NCBI GenBank assembly: GCA_022823235.1
Contig: JAJDXO010000045.1
Coordinates: forward strand, 77,702-120,957
Length of the DNA: 43,256 nucleotides
Direction: 5' to 3'
Source of the DNA: Rhodospirillales bacterium
Lineage (GTDB): Bacteria; Pseudomonadota; Alphaproteobacteria; Rhodospirillales; UBA2165
The translations under genes were made by a program, and so were the position numbers. Shown in pieces: positions 1-8,838 of the stretch (position 1 is the stretch's first letter; each line of letters begins with the position of its first letter). Under the pieces are notes generated by a model. That model searched no databases. It was given only the letters and a program-made list of their open reading frames with translations, and had not been told where the DNA came from.

Positions 1-488
1 TTCAGATTGGGACCCGGCCTCTGGCGGCTCGGGTCCAGCTATCGGCGCAATTTCGACCTGGACGAGTTCATTCGCCCGGTGCTCCGCGAACTCGTAAACG
101 AGACCGGCGAAACGGCCTCGTTTTCGGTTCGGGACGGAGACGAACGGGTATGCCTCTACCGGGAAAACTCGCGTCACCCCGTTCGGCACCATTTGGACGA
201 GGGCGTCCGGCTGCCGCTGGACCGGGGCGCGGCCGGGCGGGTGTTGCTTGCCTATGCCGAATCAGGCGGATCGGAAAATCAGATTGTCCGGGACGGTTTC
301 GCGATTTCCGTCGGCGAGCGCTCGCCGGATGTCGCGGCGGTTGCGGTTCCCGTCCTTCATGCCGACGGCGCAATCCGGGGAGCCCTTGCGATATCCGGCC
401 TGGCCAGCCGGTTTGACGCGGCGGCGCGTGAAAACGCCCTGCCCGTTCTGCAAAAGGCCGCGCAATCGATGTCCGGATGGTTGAAGGA

Positions 489-510
<22 letters not shown>
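1..510 (+). CDS. IclR-family transcriptional regulator, C-terminal part (cut by window edge)
   Basis: Only about 169 residues of an IclR-type repressor/activator are visible; the N-terminal winged helix lies outside the window. The first visible residues (FRLGPGLWRLGSSY) are the usual linker after the wing. The rest is the GAF-like effector-binding domain: ETASFSVRDGDERVCLY, the loop LPLDRGAAGRVLLAY, and VAVPVLHADGAIRGALAISG, where a small-molecule ligand is normally sensed. The ligand and targets cannot be told from here. The last seven codons lie inside the tRNA-Ala gene on the other strand, so the C-terminal tail WLKDGGAEGS is partly read from tRNA sequence. The family assignment is secure; the true 5' end is not visible. 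Confidence 0.88.
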
Positions 511-564
<54 letters not shown>

Positions 565-615
565 TAAACCATGGTCCCGGCGTCTGAAACCGCCGCCCCG
601 GCGTGGGGAGGCGGG

Positions 616-644
616 ATAATGTGTCGGGGCCCCTTTTCTGTCAA
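616..644 (-). promoter_or_regulatory. Sigma-70 promoter of tRNA-Ala
   Basis: On the minus strand, a perfect -35 TTGACA (639-644) is separated by 17 bp from a -10 CATTAT (616-621). The predicted start is near 609, some 45 nt before the mature tRNA 5' end at 564. Confidence 0.75.
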
Positions 645-743
645 GAGCGCCGCGGTCCCCGGCCCGGCGGGCGTGTGACTTGCCTGCAACGGGCCATATG
701 TATAGGTTTCCCGGCGTTCATTCGCGGACCCAGGGACCCCGTT

Positions 744-1031
744 ATGGCATCTTTCCTGTGGCTCATCGACACGGTACTGAGCCTCTATCTGTACGCGGTG
801 ATTATCGCGGTCATTTTGAGCTGGCTGATCGCCTTTCGGGTGATCAACACCTCGAACCAGTTCGTCTACATGATCGTCGATTTCTTCTACCGCATCACCG
901 AGCCCGTCTTTGCCTGGGTCCGGCGGTGGATGCCGACCTTCGGCCAAATCGACCTGTCGCCGATTGTCGTTCTCCTGGCGATCGGGTTCGCGCGCTCCCT
1001 GATCCGGGAATACGGCGTCCGCCTGCTCTGA
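744..1031 (+). CDS. YggT family inner-membrane protein
   Basis: A 95-residue membrane protein starting [20 protein letters not shown]. Two hydrophobic stretches (about residues 3-27 and 70-87) flank a central amphipathic part with [22 protein letters not shown] and EPVF, the pattern of the YggT family (two copies in E. coli YggT, one here, as usual in alphaproteobacteria). The family has been linked to osmotic tolerance, envelope functions and, in some lineages, cell division; no reaction is known. The reading frame is open to 603, but the ATG at 744 gives the family-length protein. It sits 25 bp before folD, a common pairing in alphaproteobacteria, so the two are probably cotranscribed. Confidence 0.85.
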   Translation: MASFLWLIDTVLSLYLYAVIIAVILSWLIAFRVINTSNQFVYMIVDFFYRITEPVFAWVRRWMPTFGQIDLSPIVVLLAIGFARSLIREYGVRLL

Positions 1032-1056
1032 CACCCAAATTCAACGGACTCACTCA

Positions 1057-1956
1057 ATGGCTGATGCGAAACTGATCGACGGCAAGGCGTTTGCCGCAGG
1101 CCTGCGCACCCGGGTGGCCGCCCAGGTGCGGGCCCTCAAGGAAGATCACAACCTCACTCCCGGCCTGGCGGTGGTTCTGGTGGGCGAGGATCCGGCAAGC
1201 CTGATCTATGTGGGAAACAAAGCCAAGCTTACCGAGGAAGTGGGCATGAAATCGGTCCGGCATACGCTGCCGACGGATACGTCGCAGAAGCAGCTCCTGA
1301 CCCTGGTCGAAGGACTGAACGCCGATCCGACGATCCACGGTATATTGGTTCAGCTTCCGCTCCCCGATCAGATCGACGAGGCCGCCGTGTTGGCCGCCGT
1401 CGATCCGGCCAAGGATGTCGACGGTTTCCATGTGATCAATGCCGGCAAACTGTCTACCGGGGCGCCGGGCCTGGTGCCGTGCACGCCTCTGGGATGCCTC
1501 ATGCTGATCAAGGACGTGCTGAGCGGCGATCTCTCCGGCAAACGGGCGCTGGTCATCGGGCGGTCCAACATCGTCGGCAAACCCATGGCACAGCTGCTGC
1601 TGGCCGAAAACTGCACCGTTACCATCGCCCACTCCCGGACCGAGGATTTGGCCGGCGAGGCGGCGCGCGCGGATATCCTCGTCGCGGCCGTGGGCCGCGC
1701 CCGGATGGTTCGCCAAGACTGGATCAAGGAAGGCGCGGTGGTCATCGATGTGGGGATGAACCGCCTGCCGCCCGACGAGCCGGGCAAGAACGGCAAGCTC
1801 TGCGGGGATGTGGATTTCGACGGCGCAAAACAGGTGGCCGGGGCCATCACGCCGGTTCCCGGCGGGGTCGGCCCCATGACCATCGCCTGCCTGCTGCAAA
1901 ACACGGTGACGGCGGCCTGCGCCCTCAACGACATCGACGTGCCGGCAGTCGAGTAG
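1057..1956 (+). CDS. folD: Bifunctional methylenetetrahydrofolate dehydrogenase / methenyltetrahydrofolate cyclohydrolase
   Basis: FolD interconverts 5,10-methylene-, 5,10-methenyl- and 10-formyl-tetrahydrofolate with NADP in the cytoplasm, supplying one-carbon units for purine and formyl-Met-tRNA synthesis. At 299 residues it has the normal length. Visible landmarks are [16 protein letters not shown] (residues 42-57) with Tyr51 and catalytic Lys55, the folate-site motif QLPLP (99-103), the NADP loop GRSNIVGKP (168-176) and the C-terminal [16 protein letters not shown]. All key residues are present. It follows yggT with a short gap; the aldolase-like gene downstream is in the same direction but about 90 bp away. 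Confidence 0.97.
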   Translation: MADAKLIDGKAFAAGLRTRVAAQVRALKEDHNLTPGLAVVLVGEDPASLIYVGNKAKLTEEVGMKSVRHTLPTDTSQKQLLTLVEGLNADPTIHGILVQLPLPDQIDEAAVLAAVDPAKDVDGFHVINAGKLSTGAPGLVPCTPLGCLMLIKDVLSGDLSGKRALVIGRSNIVGKPMAQLLLAENCTVTIAHSRTEDLAGEAARADILVAAVGRARMVRQDWIKEGAVVIDVGMNRLPPDEPGKNGKLCGDVDFDGAKQVAGAITPVPGGVGPMTIACLLQNTVTAACALNDIDVPAVE

Positions 1957-2044
1957 CGGCTTGGCGCGGTCTCGGCTAAACTCAACCGATGACCGAATCC
2001 AGGAACGAAGGATTGCCGGCCGGTTTCGTCTCGGGACTGATCTG

Positions 2045-2758
2045 ATGTCCCCGGGTCAGTGGTCTCCGGCATTGAAACTCGCGATCGCCTGCCGAAAATT
2101 GGCGTCGGAAAATCACGCACTGACGCTTGCGGGGCAAGCGACCTGCCGCGCGGACGACGCGACCTACTGGAGTACGCCGCTTGCCGGCGGATTTTCCAAT
2201 GTCACCGAGAGCAGGATCGTCCGGATCGACGGTGACATGAACCTGATCGAAGGGACCGAGAGCGTTAATCCGGGGGTTCGGTTTCATATGTGGATCTATC
2301 GGGCCCGGCGCGACGTCAACGCCATCGTGCACACGCATCCGCCTTACGCCTCGGCTCTTTCGATGACCGGCGAGCCGCTGGAGGTCGCCCATATGGATGC
2401 CTGTCCGTTCCACGGCGATTGTGCGTTCCTGCGCGACTGGCCGGGGGTCCCGGTCGCCGACGAAGAAGGACGAATCATCTCCGAGGCCCTCGGCGGCAAC
2501 CGCGCCATCCTGCTTGCCAATCACGGCTATCTCACCGTTGGCGCGACGTTCGAGGAAGCCGCCTATCTGGCGGTCCTGTTCGAGAATGCCGCCCGGATGC
2601 ACATGCTGGCCCGCGCCGCGGGGCCCATCAAGCCGGTCGAGCCGCATCACGCGCAGGAAGCCCACGACTTCCTGCTCCGCCCCGACGTCATCAACGGCAC
2701 CTTCGAGGCGTGGGGTCTGGAAATGCTCCGCGACCACCCGGACCTCGCGGACGGTTAG
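2045..2758 (+). CDS. Class II aldolase/adducin-domain protein
   Basis: A 237-residue protein of the AraD/FucA (class II aldolase/adducin) fold. In this fold a divalent metal held by histidines stabilises an enediolate during aldol cleavage or epimerisation of sugar phosphates. HTHPPYASAL gives two candidate ligands (His96, His98) and LLANHGYL the third (His160). The start is taken at ATG 2045 (MSPGQWSPALKLAIACRKLA); the frame is open to a TTG at 1961, but the extra residues look non-coding. Proteins of this sub-type are common in alphaproteobacteria next to unrelated catabolic genes and have no firm substrate. Its TAG stop overlaps the TAA stop of the convergent sulfotransferase by a few bases, and no terminator hairpin is seen. 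Confidence 0.85.
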   Translation: MSPGQWSPALKLAIACRKLASENHALTLAGQATCRADDATYWSTPLAGGFSNVTESRIVRIDGDMNLIEGTESVNPGVRFHMWIYRARRDVNAIVHTHPPYASALSMTGEPLEVAHMDACPFHGDCAFLRDWPGVPVADEEGRIISEALGGNRAILLANHGYLTVGATFEEAAYLAVLFENAARMHMLARAAGPIKPVEPHHAQEAHDFLLRPDVINGTFEAWGLEMLRDHPDLADG

Positions 2759-3663
2759 TCAGGCTTCTCCCCCGTGCGGAGCCAATGGGCGCACTCGGGA
2801 CCGAGTCCTTCTTCCGCCGCCTCCAGGTAGCGCCGCACGTCCTCCTCGGTCAGCGTGTCCTCCCACCGGCGGTTGGTGCCCCGATAGACGAACTGCTCGG
2901 CGCCGCCGTCCCAGAAGATGCCTCCCAGCGGAACGCTCGGCGTCGCGTTGGCCTTCATGTATTTGAAGGTGCAGTGCTCGACGATGTCATCCCATTTGCT
3001 CTCGTCGATCGGGATATCGAGGAACGCCGCGATGCTGCGCATCTCGCCCTCCATATCATCGAGCAGATTCTGAAAGTGGAGCAGGTACATGTTGGGGAGA
3101 TGGCGGATATCCCACCACTGCTTGATGCTGTCCCAAAAGGGCCACCAGGGATAGCCGTCCTTCTCCAGCCAATCGAGGAAATACTGGCGAACGTCATCGG
3201 TGGGGCGCTCCATGGGCGGGCCGACGAGACCGGGCGTCTCGTTCAACGCCTCGTACCAGAGGTCGTTGGCACTGGCATGGTGATTGTACGAACTCCACAC
3301 GACATCCCGGCCGTCGCGGGCGATATAGATATATTTGGCCTTCGGCGAATAGACCAACGCGTCGATGGGCAGGTGGGTCTTCAGGAACCGCCGGTGGGTC
3401 TGCTTCTCCACCTCGGGGAGCTTCACCTCCTTGGGCGGAATACGGAGATCCAGCCACGGAGACATGTCGGCGACCGGCAATCCCTCTTCGCCATTGAACA
3501 GCAGTTGGCTGACGATCTGCTGAACCCAGGTCGTCCCGGACTTGAGGTTGGTGGCGATGATAATGTCGTCATCGCGGAACGGGAAATCGTTCCATACCGT
3601 GGAATCGAAATGGTTGTTGTGCATTTCCCGCGTTTTGACGGGCCACTGGATATCGTCAGCCAT
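2755..3663 (-). CDS. PAPS-dependent sulfotransferase
   Basis: A 302-residue soluble sulfotransferase (Sulfotransfer_1 type) that would move sulfate from PAPS to an alcohol or amine acceptor. The 5'-phosphosulfate loop is LKSGTTW (residues 40-46), KTHLP contains the catalytic histidine (His97), and the 3'-phosphate site is [14 protein letters not shown] with Arg116 and Ser125. The C-terminal [15 protein letters not shown] stands for the usual RxGxxGxW segment in a degenerate form. The start ATG at 3663 has GGGAG eleven bases upstream; the open frame further upstream is low-complexity and probably not translated. The acceptor is unknown. It is divergent from lepA and has no sulfur-assimilation neighbours. 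Confidence 0.93.
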   Translation of the reverse strand: MADDIQWPVKTREMHNNHFDSTVWNDFPFRDDDIIIATNLKSGTTWVQQIVSQLLFNGEEGLPVADMSPWLDLRIPPKEVKLPEVEKQTHRRFLKTHLPIDALVYSPKAKYIYIARDGRDVVWSSYNHHASANDLWYEALNETPGLVGPPMERPTDDVRQYFLDWLEKDGYPWWPFWDSIKQWWDIRHLPNMYLLHFQNLLDDMEGEMRSIAAFLDIPIDESKWDDIVEHCTFKYMKANATPSVPLGGIFWDGGAEQFVYRGTNRRWEDTLTEEDVRRYLEAAEEGLGPECAHWLRTGEKPD

Positions 3664-3767
3664 GCTTTCTACTCCCTGTCTCTGGCGGCAATTGCACCGC
3701 AGGTCATGTCCGGCATTCAGGCTACACAATTTTGGCCGAATTACGAAGCACCTCATGCCGAAGCCCG

Positions 3768-3803
3768 GCCCGGAACCCGGCTTGGAACTCGGCCTGGAAC
3801 TCA
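3768..3803. repeat. Three imperfect 12-bp tandem repeats upstream of lepA
   Basis: Three head-to-tail units, GCCCGGAACCCG, GCTTGGAACTCG and GCCTGGAACTCA, lie in the 190-bp intergenic region between the sulfotransferase and lepA, about 50 bp before the lepA start. They share GGAAC at the same phase. They could be slippage-derived or bind a regulator; nothing in the sequence decides. Confidence 0.6.
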
Positions 3804-3854
3804 CCGGCCGCGAATGCTATTCACCCGCCCATCCCTAATGTTCCGGCCGATGCC

Positions 3855-5657
3855 ATGAGCGACCTCGCCCACATCCGCAACTTCGCGATCATTGCCCATA
3901 TCGACCACGGCAAGTCGACGCTCGCCGACCGCATGATCGAGATTTGCGGTGGACTGTCCGATCGCGAAATGACCGAACAGGTCCTGGATTCCATGGACAT
4001 CGAGCGGGAACGTGGAATCACCATCAAGGCGCAGACCGTCCGCCTGTCCTACAAGGCGCGGGACGGCGGGACCTATGCGCTGAATCTCATGGATACGCCG
4101 GGACACGTGGATTTTTCCTACGAGGTTTCCCGGTCGCTCGCGGCATGCGAGGGGTCGTTGCTGGTGGTGGACGCCACCCAGGGGGTCGAGGCCCAAACGC
4201 TGGCAAACGTCTATCTCGCCATCGACGCCGACCACGAAATCGTTCCGGTGCTCAATAAGATCGACCTGCAGGCCGCCGAACCGGACCGGATCAAGGCGCA
4301 GGTCGAGGAAGTGATCGGCATCGATGCGTCCGACGCCCTGCCGATCTCGGCCAAGACCGGTGACGGCGTTCGAGATGTCCTGGAGGCCTTGGTCGAGCGA
4401 CTGCCCCCGCCGGAGGGCGAATCCGGGGCCCCGCTGAAGGCCCTGCTGGTCGACAGCTGGTATGACCCCTATCTCGGGGTGATGATTCTGGTGCGCGTCA
4501 GGGACGGCACCCTGAACAAGGGCATGAAGATCCGGTTCATGTCGTCCGGCGCCACCCATCAGGTCGACCAGGTGGGCGTGTTCACGCCCAAGGCCCAGCC
4601 GGTGGCGAGCCTGGGCCCGGGCGAAATGGGATATATCACGGCGTCGATCAAGACCGTGGCCGAGACGCCGGTCGGCGACACCATTACCGACGACAAGCGC
4701 CCGGCCGGCGAGCCGCTGCCGGGCTTCAAGCCGTCGGTTCCGGTGGTCTTCTCGAGCCTGTTCCCGGTTGACGCGGCCGACTACGAGGACCTTCGCGACA
4801 GCCTCGCCAAACTCCGGCTTAACGATGCGAGCTTTGCCTACGAAGCGGAAACGTCCGCGGCGCTGGGCTTCGGATTTCGCTGCGGATTTCTCGGGCTGCT
4901 GCATCTGGAAATCATACAGGAGCGCCTTGAGCGGGAATTCGACCTGGATCTCATCACGACGGCGCCGAGCGTCGTCTACAGGATTCATCGAAACGACGGC
5001 ACGGCGATCGAACTCCACAATCCGGCCGACATGCCCGAACCCACGGAGATAGACCGGATCGAGGAGCCCTGGATCCGCGCCACCATTCTCGTGCCGGACG
5101 AACATCTGGGCGGCGTGCTGTCGCTCTGCACCGAGCGGCGGGGCGAACAGATCGAACTCACCTATGCGGGCAACCGGGCGATGGCGGTATACCGTTTGCC
5201 CCTCAACGAGGTCGTCTTCGACTTTTACGACCGCCTGAAATCCACGTCGCGCGGATACGCCAGCCTCGATTATCAGATGGACGATTATCGGGAATCCGAC
5301 CTCGTGAAAGTCTCCATCCTGGTCAATGCCGAGCCGGTCGATGCGCTGTCCTTCATCGCGCACCGGTCCCAGGCCGAAAGCCGCGGCCGCGCGATTTGTC
5401 AGCGGCTGAAGGAGCTGATTCCCCGTCAGCTGTTCAAAATCGCCATTCAGGCCGCCATCGGCGGCAAGGTGATCGCCCGGGAGACCGTCGGCGCCCTTCG
5501 GAAGGATGTTACCGCCAAGTGCTACGGCGGAGACGTGTCGCGAAAACGAAAATTGCTAGAAAAACAAAAGAAGGGCAAAAAGCGAATGCGTCAGTTCGGA
5601 CAGGTGGAAATTCCCCAGTCCGCGTTTCTCGCGGCCCTCCGGATGGGAGACGAATAG
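3855..5657 (+). CDS. lepA: Elongation factor 4 (LepA GTPase)
   Basis: A 600-residue translational GTPase, the standard LepA/EF4 length, which acts on stalled or mistranslocated ribosomes and affects initiation. The G1 loop is AHIDHGKST (14-22), G2 RGITIKAQ, G3 DTPGHVDF and G4 NKID. EF-G-like domains II, III and V follow, with the LepA-specific C-terminal domain ending [22 protein letters not shown]. The start at 3855 gives the canonical [20 protein letters not shown]; the frame is open to 3732, but that part is the 12-bp repeat region and is not expected to be coding. All G motifs are intact. It is convergent with the VOC protein downstream. Confidence 0.98.
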   Translation: MSDLAHIRNFAIIAHIDHGKSTLADRMIEICGGLSDREMTEQVLDSMDIERERGITIKAQTVRLSYKARDGGTYALNLMDTPGHVDFSYEVSRSLAACEGSLLVVDATQGVEAQTLANVYLAIDADHEIVPVLNKIDLQAAEPDRIKAQVEEVIGIDASDALPISAKTGDGVRDVLEALVERLPPPEGESGAPLKALLVDSWYDPYLGVMILVRVRDGTLNKGMKIRFMSSGATHQVDQVGVFTPKAQPVASLGPGEMGYITASIKTVAETPVGDTITDDKRPAGEPLPGFKPSVPVVFSSLFPVDAADYEDLRDSLAKLRLNDASFAYEAETSAALGFGFRCGFLGLLHLEIIQERLEREFDLDLITTAPSVVYRIHRNDGTAIELHNPADMPEPTEIDRIEEPWIRATILVPDEHLGGVLSLCTERRGEQIELTYAGNRAMAVYRLPLNEVVFDFYDRLKSTSRGYASLDYQMDDYRESDLVKVSILVNAEPVDALSFIAHRSQAESRGRAICQRLKELIPRQLFKIAIQAAIGGKVIARETVGALRKDVTAKCYGGDVSRKRKLLEKQKKGKKRMRQFGQVEIPQSAFLAALRMGDE

Positions 5658-5694
5658 GCCCGCTTGGCGCCGGGTGGATCGGTTGGACGCCGGG

Positions 5695-6255
5695 TCACTC
5701 GGCGCCTGCGCCGGCCTCTCGAAGTTTCTCCGCGAATTGGGCCCGCCACTTGTCGAACGGCTGGGCCGTCGGATCGTCTGCCAGCATTTTCCCGGTGGCC
5801 TCGATGATCTCGTCATCCGGCCGATCCAATTCCAATGTGTCCTCATAGGGCTGACTGACATTCCACGGCGTGTCGACGAACGCCTCGGTCCGGTTGCCTT
5901 CCGGATCGAAGCAGTAGACCGACCAGGCATTGCCGTGATTGACGGTGTGCACGCCGGTAACGCCCGCATGTCCGTCGAGGGCGGCGCGGATTTCGCGAAG
6001 CCGCTGGAGGCTGTCCACCCGGAAGGAGACGTGGTTGTGGTGCACCGCATCGGTATTGGTGCGGCCCTCATAAAGAACCAATTGATGATGGTCTCTGGGG
6101 TCGGCGCCCAAAAACGTAATCTCGCCGCGATCCCCCAGGACCCCCCGGTCCGTGACCCGCAGGCCGAAGACCTCGGTAAAGAACTTCACTTCCGTGTCCA
6201 TGTCAAAGACATGGAAGCCGGCGTGGCTAAGGGATACGCTGGGCTGGAAATCCAT
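5695..6255 (-). CDS. VOC-fold (glyoxalase / extradiol dioxygenase-like) metalloprotein
   Basis: A 186-residue protein of the vicinal oxygen chelate superfamily. The beta-alpha-beta-beta-beta halves are visible: SHAGFHVFDMDTEVKFFTEVFG with the likely metal ligand His11, HHNHVSFRVDSLQRLREIR with His75, and FDPEGNRTEAFVDTPW with Glu124. That His-His-Glu triad is the one used by extradiol dioxygenases and many hydrolases/lyases of the fold. After about residue 130 a C-terminal helical tail follows (YEDTLELDRPDDEIIEATGKM), resembling catechol-2,3-dioxygenase-like proteins rather than glyoxalase I. The substrate is unknown. It is divergent, with 26 bp between starts, from the alpha/beta hydrolase, a partner often seen in aromatic ring-cleavage pathways; that link is inference. 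Confidence 0.85.
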   Translation of the reverse strand: MDFQPSVSLSHAGFHVFDMDTEVKFFTEVFGLRVTDRGVLGDRGEITFLGADPRDHHQLVLYEGRTNTDAVHHNHVSFRVDSLQRLREIRAALDGHAGVTGVHTVNHGNAWSVYCFDPEGNRTEAFVDTPWNVSQPYEDTLELDRPDDEIIEATGKMLADDPTAQPFDKWRAQFAEKLREAGAGAE

Positions 6256-6281
6256 CTTGTCGAACTCACCTGTGTTGACCG

Positions 6282-7187
6282 ATGATCATAGCGGCAAATC
6301 CGACCGACCACCAAATCAAGCGTTTGGAATTGCGGGCCCCGTTCGAAGGTTTGCATCTTGCCTATGTGGACTGGGGCGCGGCGGATAGCGAGAAGGTCGC
6401 CCTTTGTATTCACGGTCTGACCCGCAACTCGCGGGACTTCGACTTTCTGGCGCGTCATCTGGTGAGCCTGGAATACCGGGTGATTGCCGTGGATGTCGTC
6501 GGCCGGGGGAATAGCGCTTGGCTTTCCGACCCGGCGCAGTATGTGGTCCCGGCCTATGCGGCGCAACTGGTCCAATTCGTTCGATTGCTCGAAATCGAAA
6601 GCCTGGATTGGATCGGGACATCGATGGGCGGGCTTGTCGGCATGGCATTGGCGGCCGGCGGCGAAACGTTCATAAACCGACTTGTCCTCAACGATGTCGG
6701 TCCGTTTGTTCCAGCCGCGGCGTTGCAGGACATTCAGGCCTACCTGGGCGTGGCCTCTTGCTTCGAAACCCTCGAAGAACTGGAGCGGCACCTCCGAGAG
6801 ATCCATGCGCCGTTCGGCGCGCTCACGGATGACCAGTGGCGGCACCTGGCCGCCCATTCGAGCCGCAGGACCGAGGATGGATGGGTGCTGAGCTATGACC
6901 CGGCGATCCGGATACCGTTCGCGGAAACCAGCGGCGAAGATGTTGATATCCGGGAGGTTTGGGAGTGCATCAGGTGCCCCGTGCTGGTACTGCACGGCGA
7001 GGAAAGCCAACTGCTGAGCCGCGACGTATGCGACCGGATGCAGGCAACCGGCCCTCGGGCCTCCGTCGTACACCTGCCGGGAATTGGTCACGCGCCAGCG
7101 CTGATGTCCCGGGATCAACACTTGGCGATCTCGGACTGGCTCGGGGTCCGAGACGTTCGTGCCGCCGGGCGACGGTTCGAGGAGTAA
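6282..7187 (+). CDS. Alpha/beta-fold hydrolase
   Basis: A 301-residue cytoplasmic alpha/beta hydrolase. The oxyanion-hole motif HGLTRNS is at residues 44-50, the nucleophile elbow GTSMGG at 112-117 (Ser114), and the catalytic histidine in LPGIGHAPALM (His270). The strand where the acid is expected reads VLVLHGEESQLLS. Relatives usually have SDLL at this point, so the normal aspartate appears to be glutamine here, with Glu240 or Glu241 as possible stand-ins. The lid region (about 140-220) is typical of C-C bond hydrolases and lipase-like enzymes. Together with the divergent VOC protein it could act on a ring-cleavage product, but no other catabolic genes are adjacent. Confidence 0.85.
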   Translation: MIIAANPTDHQIKRLELRAPFEGLHLAYVDWGAADSEKVALCIHGLTRNSRDFDFLARHLVSLEYRVIAVDVVGRGNSAWLSDPAQYVVPAYAAQLVQFVRLLEIESLDWIGTSMGGLVGMALAAGGETFINRLVLNDVGPFVPAAALQDIQAYLGVASCFETLEELERHLREIHAPFGALTDDQWRHLAAHSSRRTEDGWVLSYDPAIRIPFAETSGEDVDIREVWECIRCPVLVLHGEESQLLSRDVCDRMQATGPRASVVHLPGIGHAPALMSRDQHLAISDWLGVRDVRAAGRRFEE

Positions 7188-7329
7188 ACCATGTGGGCGG
7201 TGAAGACCGCGGTGATCGATCTTGGTCGGCGGGGTCGGGAACACGTCAAGGCGATGGCTGGCGGGACGTCGTACGCCGAACCCTTTCCACCACATAAGTG
7301 GACGTGCTCCAATTTTCGGTTGATTTGCC

Positions 7330-7371
7330 CGAATAAATAACTATATAACTAGATATATAGTTATTTATTCG
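7330..7371. promoter_or_regulatory. 42-bp AT-rich palindrome, probable ArsR operator
   Basis: Each half-site is 21 bp and the halves match at every position except the 7348/7353 pair. The arms begin CGAATAAATAACTATATA. It stands out from the surrounding GC-rich DNA and ends 10 bp before the arsR ATG, so it covers the expected ribosome-binding region and probably the -10 element. ArsR-family repressors bind AT-rich inverted repeats over their own promoters, so autoregulation is the natural reading. A role as an mRNA hairpin masking the start is an alternative. Confidence 0.75.
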
Positions 7372-7381
7372 GCGCGCGATC

Positions 7382-7699
7382 ATGCAGTTAAACACCGAAC
7401 AGGCAGCACAGGGATTTGCCGCTGTTGGCTCCGAGCCGAGGTTGGCGGTTCTGATGGCCCTGGTTCGAGCCGGCCATCAAGGCCTCAGCGTCGGTCAAAT
7501 TCAGGACCGCCTGAAATTGCCTGCCTCCACACTCGCCCACCATCTTCGTTTTCTGACGGACGCCGGTCTAATCGAGCAGGAAAAGATCGGCCGAACGGTC
7601 ATTAACCGGGCATCCTTCGACTACATCGAGGAATTGGCCGGCTACCTCGTTAAGGAGTGCTGCGTCGAGGCGGCGCCCCGGCAGAGAAAATCAGCGTGA
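7382..7699 (+). CDS. arsR: ArsR-family metal(loid)-responsive repressor
   Basis: A 105-residue winged-helix repressor. LSVGQIQDRLKLPASTLAHHLRFLTDAGLIEQEKIGRTVINR (about 35-76) is the ArsR DNA-binding core. The classical ELCVC sensor motif of alpha-3 is absent; the only cysteines are the adjacent pair Cys93-Cys94 in the C-terminal helix (KECCVE). This resembles the C-terminal cysteine sensor described for the Acidithiobacillus ferrooxidans type of ArsR, though a third cysteine is not seen. It lies directly behind the 42-bp palindrome and is coupled through a mini-ORF to the permease. The inducer is probably As(III) or an organoarsenical, inferred from the permease, but other thiophilic ligands are possible. 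Confidence 0.88.
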   Translation: MQLNTEQAAQGFAAVGSEPRLAVLMALVRAGHQGLSVGQIQDRLKLPASTLAHHLRFLTDAGLIEQEKIGRTVINRASFDYIEELAGYLVKECCVEAAPRQRKSA

Positions 7700-7785
7700 A
7701 ACGGGTCGATATCGTACTCGAGGACGGCGGCAAACGGCGGCCCGGCCTTCGAGCAAGGATCACCGGCCAGGGAATGGAACAATGA
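7696..7785 (+). CDS. 29-residue mini-ORF coupled to arsR and the permease
   Basis: A GTG-started ORF of 29 codons fills exactly the space between arsR and the permease. Its GTG overlaps the arsR stop (GTGA) and its TGA overlaps the permease ATG (ATGA). The peptide begins MKRVDIVLEDGGKRR and is basic, with no membrane segment and no cysteine. Two four-base overlaps in a row suggest it is translated and carries ribosomes from arsR into the permease gene. It may have no role beyond that, or may be the remnant of a longer gene. I do not recognise a family. Confidence 0.5.
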   Translation: MKRVDIVLEDGGKRRPGLRARITGQGMEQ

Positions 7786-8819
7786 CCGAGCTCGCCATCA
7801 AGGGTCTGCAAAAATTCCGCCGCAATATGGACTGGTTGACATCCGTCTGGATGCTGGCGGCGTTGATACCCCTGGCCGTGTTCGTCGTCGACCAGGACAA
7901 CACGCTCAACATACTCACTACCGCCGCAACGGCGCTGGGCGGCACCCTGCCATATATAGCGGCGGCGGTTCTGATGATCGGCTATTTGAAGGCGACGGGG
8001 GCCGAAACCGCGGTCGCCAAGGCGTTCGAAGGCAACGAATACCGGATGATCCTCTTTGCGGCGCTGCTGGGCGGGCTGGCGCCGTTCTGCTCATGCGAGG
8101 TCATCCCATTCATCGCCGGCCTTCTCGCTGTCGGCGCCCCCCTCTCGGCGGTGATGGCATTTTGGCTGTCTTCGCCGCTGATCGACCCGCCCACTTTGTT
8201 GATAACGGCCGGCGCGTTGGGCTGGGAGTTTGCGGCCGGCAAGGCCATCTCCGCCGTTGCTCTCGGCATCTTCGGCGGAATTGTCGTCAGTGTGCTGATC
8301 CGTCGCGGGGCCTTCGCCGAACCTCTGCGTCCCGACACCTCCATCGGCGGGTGTGGCCGTGGCCCCTCCCCCTTCGAGGGCAAGCCGGTCTGGAAGTTTT
8401 GGCGGGAACACGAGCGGCGGCAAATGTTCTTCAACGCATCCGGCGACAACGCCCTGTTTTTGCTCAAATGGCTGACCTTTGCTTACCTCATCGAAGCCTT
8501 GCTGATCGACTATGTGCCGGCCCGACTGATTGCCTCGCTGGTCGGCGGTGACGGTCTGCTGCCCATCGTTACGGGTGCAATTGCCGGCGCGCCCGCCTAC
8601 CTTAACGGCTATGCCGCACCGCCTCTGATTGCCGGCCTGATGGAGCAAGGCATGACCGCCGGGGCTGCGATGGCATTCATGACCGCCGGATCGGTGAGCT
8701 CCATCCCCGCCATGGCCGCGGTCTGGTCCTTGGTCAAACGGCAGGTCTTCGCCGCCTATCTCAGCTTGGGAATTCTTGGCGCAATCATGGCCGGGGTTGC
8801 ATTCCAGAGCGTGGTTTAG
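7782..8819 (+). CDS. arsP: ArsP-like permease (UPF0718/DUF318 family)
   Basis: A 345-residue inner-membrane permease with about eight to ten hydrophobic helices in two halves separated by a cytoplasmic loop (about 180-220, GCGRGPSPFEGKPVWKFWREHERRQ). The first half holds the family signature GLAPFCSCEVIPF with Cys103 and Cys105, followed by FWLSSPLIDPPTLLIT. The second half has IAGAPAYLNGYAAPPLI and MTAGSVSSIPAMAAVW. Characterised ArsP proteins export trivalent methyl- and aryl-arsenicals. The upstream ArsR supports metalloid efflux, but related UPF0718 proteins have other or unknown substrates, so the symbol is provisional. No arsenate reductase, arsB, acr3 or arsM is in the window. Confidence 0.8.
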   Translation: MTELAIKGLQKFRRNMDWLTSVWMLAALIPLAVFVVDQDNTLNILTTAATALGGTLPYIAAAVLMIGYLKATGAETAVAKAFEGNEYRMILFAALLGGLAPFCSCEVIPFIAGLLAVGAPLSAVMAFWLSSPLIDPPTLLITAGALGWEFAAGKAISAVALGIFGGIVVSVLIRRGAFAEPLRPDTSIGGCGRGPSPFEGKPVWKFWREHERRQMFFNASGDNALFLLKWLTFAYLIEALLIDYVPARLIASLVGGDGLLPIVTGAIAGAPAYLNGYAAPPLIAGLMEQGMTAGAAMAFMTAGSVSSIPAMAAVWSLVKRQVFAAYLSLGILGAIMAGVAFQSVV

Positions 8820-8838
8820 CCGGTACCCGGACGCTGAA

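Noticed and set aside
2290-3858. 522-codon plus-strand open frame across the aldolase end and the sulfotransferase
   Set aside because: It is a frame-shifted/antisense shadow; both real genes have strong family motifs.
7115-7381. Possible small genes between the alpha/beta hydrolase and arsR
   Set aside because: No ribosome site or recognisable product; only the palindrome is meaningful.
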